The notes beneath the pieces were generated by a model that saw only the letters and a list, made by a program, of their open reading frames with translations, ran no database searches and was not told where the DNA came from. A program made the position numbers and the translations under genes. A stretch of 64,000 bases of DNA from Competibacter_A sp037045685 (GTDB taxonomy: Bacteria; Pseudomonadota; Gammaproteobacteria; Competibacterales; Competibacteraceae). This document shows, piece by piece, positions 1 through 8,956 of the stretch (position 1 is the stretch's first letter; every line of letters begins with the position of its first letter). The stretch lies in assembly GCA_037045685.1 (NCBI GenBank), contig JBAOII010000023.1, positions 124,001 to 188,000 on the forward strand, read 5' to 3'.

Positions 1-552
1 AGGCGATTTCCGTCGCTTCCGGTACCGGGCAATACCAGGCCGCATCGCCGGTCGCGGCGCTGTCCGCCGCCGCACGCTCCGGGGCCGGAGGCTCGCCGAG
101 GGCCGCCACTTGCCGGCTGAAGTCGTCCAGGTCCAAGCGGTCCAGATCGAGTCCCGCCAACGCCAATTGCTCGGCTTGGCGGAACCAGGCGTCGGCGGTC
201 GCCGGCAGCACCAGCAAGGGCCAAGCCGGTTGCAGGGGCAAGGCGATCACCAGGGGGTAATAGCGGCCCACCCGATCCACGCTGGGCATCAGGATGCCCG
301 CGTAGGGCGGCGGCCCGCACAGCCCCGCGCCGAGCGCGAACCGCCAGATCGGGCTGGTGCAATAGCGCTCGCGCCAGATCCCCCCAACTGGACGCGGCTC
401 TCGGCGATGGCGTTTTGCAGCCAGGTATCCCAAGGCTCGATGAACGACTTCGGCAAATGGCGGCCGATGAAATCGCCCCGGCCGGGCAGTTTGCCGAAAA
501 ACCCGGCAACGGGTCGTGTCGAGGGTTCCGGCATCGCAGTATTTCCGGGCAT
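1..552 (-). CDS. tagF: T6SS-associated protein TagF, partial and frameshifted
   Basis: TagF is an accessory type VI secretion protein; in several systems it restrains assembly after translation. The N-terminus reads GFFGKLPGRGDFIGRHLPK, the family signature, and the start at 552 gives MPGNTAMPEP (an internal ATG at 534 is possible). Reading stays good to AIAESRVQLG, then a six-C run at 380-385 (G run on the coding strand) breaks the frame. Adding one base restores typical TagF sequence: IWRERYCTSPIWRFAL, then YAGILMPSVDRVGRYYPL, open to window base 1. It lies 53 bases after tssM on the same strand, last in the tagH-tssK-tssL-tssM-tagF arm. Family assignment is firm; whether the shift is real or a homopolymer error cannot be decided here. 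The C-terminus is outside the window. Confidence 0.85.
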
Positions 553-605
553 CGCAGTCGCCTGTTTCCTACCAAATGGTGGGGGTGAGCATCCGAGGAA
601 CCGTA

Positions 606-3600
606 TTATAGCTGCTCGGGACAGCGGAAATTTTCCAATTCCCGCAACCGAAACGGATTGCCGCCGCCGGGGGCGCGCAGCTCGTAGATGGCCTGCCGGC
701 CGCTCACCTGAAACGTCACCCGGAACTGTCCGGTGCCGATGGGCTGCATCTGGGCCTGATCGAGCAGCTTGAACCAAGCCCAGGGGCCGGTTTCGCTGTA
801 CTGCGCCGGACTGCCGCCGCCCGGAGAAGACAGTTCGATCCGCGCTTGGCCGGATGTCCCCGTCCACTGCAAATCGGCCACCCGCGCGGCCTGACCGACG
901 GTGTAGGCGAGCGTCTGGCCATCCAGGCCGATCACCAGTTGACCGACATCGCCGCTGGCTTCGACCGGGGTCAACTGAAAGCGCACCGCCGGCGTTTGGC
1001 TGTTGCCGCCGAACAGGGCGTCGCGCACGGCGGCGGCGCGCTGAAAAAGCTGCAAGGTTTCCGGAGGAAGGCTCTGCTCCGGGCCGGCGGGTCCGCGCCA
1101 GCGCCAAGCGCCCTGCGAAGTGTCCACGTAAGGTCGCAGGTTCTGCTTGAAGAAGCTATCGATGAGGCCGTTCGGCCCGAAAAAGCGACCGAAGGCCGCC
1201 AGCGAGGCATCCGGTGGACCTTGCACGGTGCGGCTGGCGCCGGTAGCGGGGCCTTGACCCACCCACTGGATGGTGTTGGTCGGGACGGCCGGACCCGCCG
1301 CGCCGCCGCCCGGTCCGGCGCCGCTCCATTGAATCGAGCTGCGGACCAGAGGATAACGGCCGTTCAAGTTGTCCTGAAAAAAAGCGGCGATTTGGGCCGC
1401 TTTCCATTGTGCGTTCAGCCGGTCGCGCAGGCTGCGGACAATGTCGGTGCTGTCCAGCGCCAGCTTGGCGAGCAGGGTGTTGAACGGCGGCGGCTTGCGG
1501 GCCGCGTCCACCTGAAGCTGGTTGGCCACGGCGCCGAACTGGTCCTTGAGGTTTTGGGCGACGCTGCCCTCGGGGCTGGATTCCCGCGCCCGGGCGATGG
1601 CGTTCATGTGGCCGTAGAGGTCGTTCAGGGCGGACAGGGTTTTGTCGAGCGGGGGAATGGCGCCCTCGGGGCCGCCGATTTCGCGGCCGAACAGTCCGTT
1701 CAACCCCAGCAAGCGAGGATCGACGCCGCAGGTCAAGGGCTTGCTTTGATCGCCGGCGGTGGGGCCGCTGCCGAGAATGCCGGCGATTTTGTCGGTCAGC
1801 GACTTGTCGGCGGGCGCCTTGCCGGCGTCCGGTTGGGCGGGCGGCCGGTCGAGCCCGGTTTCGCGGGCGACGGTTTGGAACAGCGTCCGCAGGGGCGAGG
1901 CCGGGCCGGATAGCACCTGCAAGATTTCGAGCGCCGCGTCCGGACTGTCGAATTGCTTGATCTTGATATCGTTGAGCAAGTCTTGCCACAGCCGCAGGTA
2001 GTCGCTCTGATAGAGGCGGCAAAGGTTGTCGGCGATCAGTTGCCGGTCGGCCGGGGTGTTCGAAACCTGAGCCGACGCTCCCAGTATCCAGCTCTCGTCG
2101 GCCAGTTGACCGACCAGTTTCGGGCTCTCGGTCAAAAAAAACTGGTAGTAGCCGTTATAGGTGTACAGGCCGGCCACGCCGCTGTTGAGCGGCTGGCCGC
2201 TCTTGCGGTCGAAGACCCGGGGCGTGTCCGGCCCGGCGGCCAGCGTCAGGCCGATGTCCGGCGGCTGGCCGGCGGCGCGCTGGTTTTGCTTGATCCGCTC
2301 GTAGACCCGCTGGGCGAGGGGCACCTGGTTGAGCAGGGCGCGGGTGTTCTGGATCAAAGTGGCGTCCAGGGCGATGGGCGATTTCAGGGGAGCCTGCTCC
2401 AGCAGGGCGTCCAGGTGGGCGTTCAGATGGTCGCGCTGCTCCCGGTCGACGCTCCGGGGCAGGTTGGTCTGCCACTCCTGCTCCAGCCAAGCTTTGACGG
2501 TCTTGGCGTCGAAGTGGTCCGAGTCGTCCATCATCAGATAGACCTTGAGCGTGTCGTACAGGTAGCCGGGATTATTGGCGTTCTGGCGCAGGCGCTCTTC
2601 CATGCGCAGGATGATCCGGGGCAAAAACGCCTGGCCGAGCAAGCGCTGGTAAATCGCCAGCGCCTCGCCGCCGAGCTTGTCGCCCTGATAGAGACCGAAG
2701 CCCATCAGCCAGGGTTTGCCGGCGGCGCGGTCGCCGAAGCCGCCGGGGATGGCGCGGGCGGCGTCGAGCAGGGGCAGGGCGGCGACCGGATCGGTCTGGT
2801 CGGGGGACAGCGCCTGAATTTGCTTTTCGACTTCCACCCGCTGTTTTTCCACCGCCCGCACGTACAGCTCGTTGCGGGCGTAGCTGGTCAGCCACAGCGC
2901 GGCGGCGATCACCGTGACCAGCAGGGCGGCGGCGTAGGCCCCGCGCTGGATCCAGGCCCGCCAGCGTTCCACCCGCAGGTTGGCGCCGGCCAGTTCGGCC
3001 TCGGGAAAGATCACCTCGCGCAGCAGGCGGGTGATGAAGTAGCTGCGGCCCTTGCCCGAAAACGTGCTCAGCACCTGGCGGCGCAGGCCGAAGGTGTTGG
3101 CCAGCGAACTCATCAGCCGGTCGATCGGCGTGCCTTCCTGGGTGCCGCTGGAGAAGTAGACGCCCCGCAACAGGACGCGCTCTTCGAAGCGGCTGGGCTT
3201 GAACACTTCGGCGAGGAAGCGGTCGGCGACCGGTTTCAGCGAGCCGAACTGCTGGGGAAAGGTGTAAATCAGGTCGCGCCGCTGCGGGTCGCGCTCGTTC
3301 TGCAAGCGCTCCACCAGCCGGTCGTTCAGCCGCTGCTCCAGCGCTTCGAACTCGGCGGTGAAGTTCTGGATCACGCCTTCCGGGTTGGCGGGGTCGTCCA
3401 TGGGGAAGGTGGCGCCCCAAACCTGATCCCGCTCTTCTTTGCCGAGGTCGTTGAAGAACTCGACGAAGCCGGCGATCAGGTCGGCCTTGGTGAACAGCAC
3501 GTAGATCGGAAAGCGGATGCCGAAATGCTCGTGCAATTCCTGCACCCGCTGCTTGATCGCCAGCGCCTGCGCCTCGCGCTCCTCCTCGCGCTGCAGGATC

Positions 3601-4364
3601 AGGTCGGCCAGGCTGATGGCGATGAAGGCGCCGTTGATGGGGCGGCGCCGGCGGTGTTTCTTGAGCAGGTCCAGAAAACCGCGCCAAGCGGCCCGGTCCA
3701 CCTCCTCGTGGCTGTCCTGGGTGGTGTAGCGGCCGGCGGTGTCGAGCAGGACGGCTTCGTCGGTGAACCACCAGTCGCAGTTGCGGGTGCCGCCCACGCC
3801 GCGCACCTTGCCGGCGCCCAGCGGAAACCGCAGGCCGGAATTGATCAGGGCGGTGGTCTTGCCGGAACCGGGGGGGCCGATGATGATGTACCAGGGCAAC
3901 TGGTAAAGGTATTGGCCGCGCCCCCTCTTGGCGCCCAGCCGGGTCTTCTTGAGCACCGACAGCGCTTCGTCGAGCCCTTGCTTCAGCGTCGAAATCTCCT
4001 CGGCCGAGGCGGCTTCTTGCTCCTTTTTCTTCTTTTGCTGCTCGCGGGCTTCCTGGTCGGCGCCCCCGCCCGCTTCTTGGCCCGCCCCGCCCGCCTGCCC
4101 GGCCCGCCCGCCGATCTGGCCGGCCAAATCCGCCAGCATGTCGCGGTTGCTGCGCAGGGTTTGGATGTAGTAGAGCAGCCTGTAGATCCCTATGGATCCG
4201 CCAAAAATCACGATGGTCGCGATGCGGCCGAAATCGGAGGCCAGCGGCGAGGAGCCGGCCACGGCGATCAGCGGCCCCAGATACCAGATCAGGGCGACGA
4301 CGGCCAGGAAGCCGGTGATGCCGATCAGCCAGGGATTCTTGAAAAAATTCAGGATCTTCTTCAT
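606..4364 (-). CDS. tssM: T6SS membrane complex protein TssM (IcmF)
   Basis: Inner-membrane core of the type VI membrane complex, spanning to the periplasm. The 1252-residue length is normal for the family. Two transmembrane segments lie in the first ~70 residues (ITGFLAVVALIWYLGPLIAV; IATIVIFGGSIGIYRLLYYI) and a third near residue 480 (AAALLVTVIAAALWL). The cytoplasmic domain between has a Walker A motif (IIGPPGSGKTTALINSG, near residue 165) and the DTAGRY element, so it is the NTPase-containing form. A lysine/glutamate-rich stretch (residues ~95-125) precedes the NTPase. The long C-terminal part is the periplasmic IcmF region. The gene starts 9 bases after the stop of tssL, implying co-transcription. 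No frame problem is seen. Confidence 0.97.
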   Translation of the reverse strand: MKKILNFFKNPWLIGITGFLAVVALIWYLGPLIAVAGSSPLASDFGRIATIVIFGGSIGIYRLLYYIQTLRSNRDMLADLAGQIGGRAGQAGGAGQEAGGGADQEAREQQKKKKEQEAASAEEISTLKQGLDEALSVLKKTRLGAKRGRGQYLYQLPWYIIIGPPGSGKTTALINSGLRFPLGAGKVRGVGGTRNCDWWFTDEAVLLDTAGRYTTQDSHEEVDRAAWRGFLDLLKKHRRRRPINGAFIAISLADLILQREEEREAQALAIKQRVQELHEHFGIRFPIYVLFTKADLIAGFVEFFNDLGKEERDQVWGATFPMDDPANPEGVIQNFTAEFEALEQRLNDRLVERLQNERDPQRRDLIYTFPQQFGSLKPVADRFLAEVFKPSRFEERVLLRGVYFSSGTQEGTPIDRLMSSLANTFGLRRQVLSTFSGKGRSYFITRLLREVIFPEAELAGANLRVERWRAWIQRGAYAAALLVTVIAAALWLTSYARNELYVRAVEKQRVEVEKQIQALSPDQTDPVAALPLLDAARAIPGGFGDRAAGKPWLMGFGLYQGDKLGGEALAIYQRLLGQAFLPRIILRMEERLRQNANNPGYLYDTLKVYLMMDDSDHFDAKTVKAWLEQEWQTNLPRSVDREQRDHLNAHLDALLEQAPLKSPIALDATLIQNTRALLNQVPLAQRVYERIKQNQRAAGQPPDIGLTLAAGPDTPRVFDRKSGQPLNSGVAGLYTYNGYYQFFLTESPKLVGQLADESWILGASAQVSNTPADRQLIADNLCRLYQSDYLRLWQDLLNDIKIKQFDSPDAALEILQVLSGPASPLRTLFQTVARETGLDRPPAQPDAGKAPADKSLTDKIAGILGSGPTAGDQSKPLTCGVDPRLLGLNGLFGREIGGPEGAIPPLDKTLSALNDLYGHMNAIARARESSPEGSVAQNLKDQFGAVANQLQVDAARKPPPFNTLLAKLALDSTDIVRSLRDRLNAQWKAAQIAAFFQDNLNGRYPLVRSSIQWSGAGPGGGAAGPAVPTNTIQWVGQGPATGASRTVQGPPDASLAAFGRFFGPNGLIDSFFKQNLRPYVDTSQGAWRWRGPAGPEQSLPPETLQLFQRAAAVRDALFGGNSQTPAVRFQLTPVEASGDVGQLVIGLDGQTLAYTVGQAARVADLQWTGTSGQARIELSSPGGGSPAQYSETGPWAWFKLLDQAQMQPIGTGQFRVTFQVSGRQAIYELRAPGGGNPFRLRELENFRCPEQL

Positions 4365-4373
4365 GGGGCCGAC

Positions 4374-5720
4374 CTAATTGACGCGGGCCAGCAGAATGAT
4401 GTCCACGCGCCGGTTGAGCGCCCGATTCTGCGGCGAGTCGTTGGGGGCGACCGGCTGGGTGTCGGCGCGGCCCTCGCTGATGAAACGGCCCGGCGCGTTG
4501 CTGGCGGACGCCAGGATTTGCACCACGCTGTCGGCGCGGGCCTTGGACAGGTGCCAGTTCGAGGGGAATTGCAGGGTCCGAATCGGGACGTTGTCGCTGT
4601 GGCCGGTGACCACCACCCGCCCTTGCACCTTGTTGATTTCTGACCCGATTTGCTGGAGCAGGTTTTGAAAGGCCGGCTTGACCTCGGCCTTGCCGGAATC
4701 GAACAAGCCGTCGCCCCGGATGCGGACCGTGGTTTGATCGGCTTCCTCGACCACCGCTACCAAGCCCTGGCGGATCTGCGGGTCCAGGAACGTGCGAAAA
4801 TTTTGGGTGACCTGGGCCAGGCTGGCATTGGGCTTGCCGGGGGCCGGGGCGGCGGTGATCCCCCCGCGTCGCACCATCGCCACGGTTTGGCCGCGGACGT
4901 CGGCCAGCGCGGCGAGCACCGGATCGGAGGTGCTGTTGAGCAGCCAACTGAAGATGGCGTAGGCGAGCAGCAGCAGGGCCGCCGCGACGCCCGCCACCAC
5001 CCAGAGCGGAACGTAGCGGATCAGCGGATTGCTTTGCTCGACCATGCCGCGCCAGCGCGGGGACAGCTCGCGCTCGAATTCCCCCCGGGCGCTGCGGATG
5101 GCGTTGTAGGCGCGTTCCCGCTGCTCTTCCAGGCGGCCGCGACCGTTTTCCAGCAGCTTGTAGCGGCCCTGAATCCCGAAGGCCAGGCACAGATACATCA
5201 GCTCCAGCAGATGCAGGTTTTTGCGCGGGTCGAGAATGATCGAGTCCAGCAGCTCGAAAAATTTCTCGCCGCCCCAGGCTTCGTTGTGAAAGGTGATCAG
5301 CAGGCTGCTTTCGCTCCACTCGCTGGCCCGGCCCCAAGGCGTGTTCAGGATCACTTCGTCCAGGGTGGTGCACAGCACGTAGCGGGCGCGAAACACGGTT
5401 TTCTCGTCGATGCCGGCCTCGCGAGCGTTGGCGGTGAAGGCTTTCATCTCCTCGATCATCCGCTGGCGCAAGCGCTCGGGATCGGGGTGCGAGGGAGTGT
5501 TCTTCAAGCGCATGACCAGGCTCAGCAGCGGCGCGGCGGCGGCTTCCAGCGGATTGAGGCCGACGCCGCTCGGCACGACCGTTTCCTCGGGCGGGGCGGG
5601 GGCCGGGCGGGGCGGCGACGGCTCGCCCTGACCGGGGCGCCGGCCGCCGGGCACCGGCCGGATGATGGTGCGCTCGCCGGAGTCGCCGTCGGAAGTGTCA
5701 AACGGATCGTCGATGGTCAC
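4374..5720 (-). CDS. tssL: T6SS protein TssL (DotU) with C-terminal OmpA domain
   Basis: Component of the type VI membrane complex that binds TssM and TssK. Of 448 residues, the first ~60 are a Pro/Gly-rich tail, followed by the DotU/IcmH cytoplasmic domain (ARYVLCTTLDEVILNTPWG is characteristic). A transmembrane helix follows near residues 228-250 (YVPLWVVAGVAAALLLLAYA) and then a periplasmic OmpA-type peptidoglycan-binding domain (VVVTGHSDNVPIR, then SKARADSVVQIL). This is the fused form of TssL, which anchors the complex to the cell wall without a separate TagL. The upstream gene tssK ends 6 bases before the start. The assignment is secure. Confidence 0.96.
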   Translation of the reverse strand: MTIDDPFDTSDGDSGERTIIRPVPGGRRPGQGEPSPPRPAPAPPEETVVPSGVGLNPLEAAAAPLLSLVMRLKNTPSHPDPERLRQRMIEEMKAFTANAREAGIDEKTVFRARYVLCTTLDEVILNTPWGRASEWSESSLLITFHNEAWGGEKFFELLDSIILDPRKNLHLLELMYLCLAFGIQGRYKLLENGRGRLEEQRERAYNAIRSARGEFERELSPRWRGMVEQSNPLIRYVPLWVVAGVAAALLLLAYAIFSWLLNSTSDPVLAALADVRGQTVAMVRRGGITAAPAPGKPNASLAQVTQNFRTFLDPQIRQGLVAVVEEADQTTVRIRGDGLFDSGKAEVKPAFQNLLQQIGSEINKVQGRVVVTGHSDNVPIRTLQFPSNWHLSKARADSVVQILASASNAPGRFISEGRADTQPVAPNDSPQNRALNRRVDIILLARVN

Positions 5721-5726
5721 GGTCGG

Positions 5727-7079
5727 TCACTCTTTGATGGCCCAGAAGACCATTTCCAGTCCGGGGAATTCGCCGCCGACGAAGAACGCGAAGCCGCCCG
5801 AGTTGAGCAGTTGCTTCCAGAACTCGCTGCTGCGATCGAGCCGGAAATAGATGAAATCGGACCGGTAGGGGATTTCCCGCGGCGCCACCGGCAGGGCGCT
5901 GACGCCGATGCCGGGCAGGTGGTGGTTGATCAGCTTGGCGATGAGTTCGACCGGGCCGATCTTGAGCTGGGGCGGGAAGCGCGAGCGCAGCAGATCGGCG
6001 GCCATGTCGGCGCGGATCGCCAGAATGAAATTGGCCTTGCTGAGCAGCGGTTTTTCCCGGTCGGTGATGATCCCGACCCGGATGCCGTACTGCCGCTCCT
6101 CCAGCGGAATCTGGATCGCGGCGTCCACTTCCTCCAGGCTGAGCGAGCGCCGCAGCTCCCGCATCAGAGGGGCGAAGGTGCTCTGGAGATCGTCGTGATC
6201 GTAGGCCGGGAACGCGGGCGGACGACGTTTGACCTTGTCGGTGAAAGTGGCCATTTCGCCGGCCATCTGCAAGGCGATCTGGTAGAGCGTTTCCGGGTGC
6301 AGGCACTGCATGACGGCCAGATGGGCGAACAGCGGCTCGAAGCGGTTGACCGCTTGCAGGCGCATGAACTGGGCCAGATCCAGCGCGGCGGCGCGGGCCG
6401 TGCCGCCGCCGACCACCCGGTCGGCCAGCGCGTCGCCGCGCTGGTGCAACAGGCCGAGCAGCTCGGCCACGAACCCGCTCAGCGCCGGCACGCCCCGGCA
6501 GTCCAGGCAGGGCGGCAGATACTGTTCGTCCAGCACCACTTTCTGGTCCGGGCGCTTTTCCGTCACCCGGGCGATGCCGATGCAGGTGTGCTCGCTGAAA
6601 TCCTTGGTGTCGAGCAGCAGGCGCAACCGGGGTTCGCCGATCTCGACGAAGGCGCTGTTGTTGGCGGTATCGACATTGTTGTCGCGCACCTCGCGGGCCA
6701 CCGCGCGGTAGCGGGCGGCCGTGTCGGTCTGCTCGCCGCGCTCCACGTCGGCCATGCCGGTCCGCCGCAGGGGCAGGGCCAGCATCACCCGGGTGTCGCG
6801 CACGCCGGCGTCGATGTCGAGCGGGGCGGGTGGCGGGTCGTGGTCGGGGATGCTGAACGGCGTGCCGTCCGGCAGCAGGCCCTTGGCGGCGGTGATGGCG
6901 ACCTTGCCCAAGGCCAGCCCTTCCCGGTCCAGGGCCAGCTCCGCGACGCCCCAGTCGTAGGGGCGCAGATGGCCGCAGGATTGCCGGACGAAAGCTTCCA
7001 GGTAGCGATCCTGTTGCTGGAAGTGCTGGGGACGCAGGAACATCCCTTCGGACCACACGATCTTGCTGTACCAGCTCAT
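5727..7079 (-). CDS. tssK: T6SS baseplate protein TssK
   Basis: TssK links the type VI baseplate to the membrane complex. The start at 7079 gives MSWYSKIVWSEGMFLRPQHF, the conserved N-terminus of the family, so this start is preferred over an in-frame GTG at 7133 that would add 18 unconserved residues. The 450-residue length is typical (VasE/ImpJ family). Conserved internal segments include LDTKDFSEHTCIGIARV and the C-terminal YRSDFIYFRLD. It lies between tagH (103 bases upstream) and tssL (6 bases downstream). No tssJ lipoprotein gene fits in the 103-base gap, where many loci carry it. No strong Shine-Dalgarno precedes the ATG. Confidence 0.96.
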   Translation of the reverse strand: MSWYSKIVWSEGMFLRPQHFQQQDRYLEAFVRQSCGHLRPYDWGVAELALDREGLALGKVAITAAKGLLPDGTPFSIPDHDPPPAPLDIDAGVRDTRVMLALPLRRTGMADVERGEQTDTAARYRAVAREVRDNNVDTANNSAFVEIGEPRLRLLLDTKDFSEHTCIGIARVTEKRPDQKVVLDEQYLPPCLDCRGVPALSGFVAELLGLLHQRGDALADRVVGGGTARAAALDLAQFMRLQAVNRFEPLFAHLAVMQCLHPETLYQIALQMAGEMATFTDKVKRRPPAFPAYDHDDLQSTFAPLMRELRRSLSLEEVDAAIQIPLEERQYGIRVGIITDREKPLLSKANFILAIRADMAADLLRSRFPPQLKIGPVELIAKLINHHLPGIGVSALPVAPREIPYRSDFIYFRLDRSSEFWKQLLNSGGFAFFVGGEFPGLEMVFWAIKE

Positions 7080-7182
7080 TGGGGGTGTCGCTCGTTTCGG
7101 CGCTGCGTTGAAAGAGGAGTTGCCGTCCCTCACATCCTAGCATCCAAACGGCGGGACGGCAGCGGGGCCGGGTCGCCACATC

Positions 7183-8796
7183 TCATTGGCCGCGCAGCCG
7201 GTGCTCGTAGGCGCGGGCGAACTCGTCGCCGAACAGCCGGTTGAAATCATCCTCGGCTTCCCGGGCGATGGTCTGGTACTCGGCGGTGAACAGATCCCAG
7301 TATTTTGCCTTGCGGTTGGCGGGCCAGAGGTTGTCGAGCACGCTCTGTTCGAGGCGGTCCGCCAGGTTGCCGGGGTCGAAGCGCTCCAGCAGCCGGTTGA
7401 GCGCCGCCTGGATGCCGGCCATGACCGCCAGCTGGTGGGCCTTGATATCGTTGAAACCCTCGCGGACCGCCTGCACCGGCGACATGTAGGCGTCCTTTTG
7501 CTTGACCAGCAGCAGGGCCATGACCTCCTCCGGGCTCAGCGGCGGCCGGCCGGGCGGAGTTTTGAGCGGGTTGTTCTCGACCGGACCCATGGTGGTGCGG
7601 TCCAGCCGGAACTCGCCCTTGACGTCGCCGCGAGCGATCAGGACTTCCATCAGGCCCTGCACCGTTTCGCGCAGGATGGCGCCCAGATTGGCCATGATCT
7701 CGGGAAGCTGGCCCTCGGCCAGCTTCGATGGCGGCAAGCCGGCCCCTTCAAAAAAAGCCCGCAGCAGAACCTCGGCGCCGACCTCCGCCGGCCCGGAGGG
7801 CGTGACGGGTCGGGGAGCGGGGCTCGGCGTCTGGGGGCGTTGCTCCGGGGGCATCGGCGGCGGTGCGACCGGAGGTGTCGGCGCCTTCGCGGGCGTCTGG
7901 AGCACCGGCGGGGCGGCGGGTGCGGCGGGCGGGGCGGCGGGCCGCAGCCACCAGTCGTCGGGAATGATCGGATCGGAAGCCGACTGTTCGGCGCCGGCCG
8001 GTACCGGTTCCGGCGGCGGCGACGGTGGAGATGCCGGCGCCGGAGATTCGATGTCGGACGGCGGGGGCGGGGCGGACAGTCCCGGTTTGGGCCGGGCGGG
8101 GACGACGGAGATCGGGCTTCTGGCCGGCGGTTCCGCTCCCGGCCCGGATGGTGGCGGCGGGCTGGGCTTGGGGGGCGCGGCGCCGGGAATCAGCGACGGC
8201 AGCTCGAAGCTGATCCGTTCCGGCGCAGACAAATCCGGGGACGGGGCGGTGGCCATGCCCGCGGACCTCGTTCCCGGTTTCGGGCCCGAGTCGCTGCGGC
8301 CGGCCGAGAGGATGTCGTCGAAGAGCGGTTTGGCGATATCCAGGGAGAGGTCCGGGCCGGGGCTCTTCCGCGAGCCGTCGCGGGGGGATTCGGCGCCGAA
8401 CAAATCGCCGCCGGACATCGGTACGATGTCGGTCATCGGCCCTTCCAGCCCGTCTTCCAGCAAATCGGCGGCCTCGGTCTGAACGGTGACCGCGATTTCG
8501 TATTCGCCCAGCACGAAATGGTCGCCGTCCTTGAGTTGGACCGTTTGATCCCGGGGGATGCGCTGCTCGGAATCGTTGAGGAACGTACCGTTCACGCTGA
8601 GGTCGGTCAGAAAATAGCCGCCATCCCGGTAAAGCACGGTGCAATGCTGTTTCGACAGGATGCGCTCCGGGTCTTGCAAGACCCAGTCGTTTTGCGCGGC
8701 GCGACCGATACCGATCGTCCCGCGGTCGAGGGTTTTGCTGGTTTCCTGGCCGGGAGAGAGCCGCTGATAGCTGGTGATGGTCAATTTCAGGGGCAT
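7183..8796 (-). CDS. tagH: T6SS-associated FHA-domain protein TagH
   Basis: TagH is a forkhead-associated scaffold; in systems with a Ser/Thr kinase (PpkA) it takes part in phosphorylation control. The start at 8796 gives MPLKLTITSYQRLSPGQE, directly leading into the FHA fold (GIGRAAQNDWVL, then LSKQHCTVLYRDGGYFLTDL and SVNGTFLND), so the 38-residue in-frame extension upstream is rejected. Residues ~180-360 are a Pro/Ala/Ser-rich linker of low complexity. The C-terminal ~170 residues (PPGRPPLSPEEVMALLL, LFGDEFARAYEHRLRGQ) match the conserved TagH/ImpI C-terminal region. It is the first gene of the minus arm, divergent from tssA. No PpkA kinase or PppA phosphatase gene is present in the window. 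Confidence 0.92.
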   Translation of the reverse strand: MPLKLTITSYQRLSPGQETSKTLDRGTIGIGRAAQNDWVLQDPERILSKQHCTVLYRDGGYFLTDLSVNGTFLNDSEQRIPRDQTVQLKDGDHFVLGEYEIAVTVQTEAADLLEDGLEGPMTDIVPMSGGDLFGAESPRDGSRKSPGPDLSLDIAKPLFDDILSAGRSDSGPKPGTRSAGMATAPSPDLSAPERISFELPSLIPGAAPPKPSPPPPSGPGAEPPARSPISVVPARPKPGLSAPPPPSDIESPAPASPPSPPPEPVPAGAEQSASDPIIPDDWWLRPAAPPAAPAAPPVLQTPAKAPTPPVAPPPMPPEQRPQTPSPAPRPVTPSGPAEVGAEVLLRAFFEGAGLPPSKLAEGQLPEIMANLGAILRETVQGLMEVLIARGDVKGEFRLDRTTMGPVENNPLKTPPGRPPLSPEEVMALLLVKQKDAYMSPVQAVREGFNDIKAHQLAVMAGIQAALNRLLERFDPGNLADRLEQSVLDNLWPANRKAKYWDLFTAEYQTIAREAEDDFNRLFGDEFARAYEHRLRGQ

Positions 8797-8956
8797 GAGG
8801 CGCGTTCCGTTGGCAGGGGGGTTGGGGGAAACCGCCCGGGCGGAATTCATCGGAGTCGATGATGATCGATCATGATGATTCAGTCTATACCGACCGGGTA
8901 ATCGCGCCAAGCAGGGCTATACTTGAAGCCTTACGAGCGGACGAGGCGCAACACCG
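8797..8956. promoter_or_regulatory. Divergent T6SS intergenic region
   Basis: This 160-base gap separates the two T6SS arms and must hold both their promoters. A perfect 12-base palindrome ATGATCGATCAT lies at 8862-8873 inside a GATGATGATC-rich stretch and could be an operator. TATACT at 8918-8923 is a possible -10 element toward tssA, without a convincing -35. On the minus strand TTGGCG and TATAGA occur with 15-base spacing. These promoter calls are weak. Confidence 0.4.

Noticed and set aside
1953..4643. 896-codon plus-strand ORF antisense to tssM and tssL
   Set aside because: Antisense shadow of two clear T6SS genes; composition is dominated by Gly/Ala/Gln/Arg and no family sequence appears.
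8811..8826. TGGCAGGGGGGTTGGG as a second sigma-54 site in the divergent T6SS region
   Set aside because: Has the -24 GG but GG in place of the invariant -12 GC.
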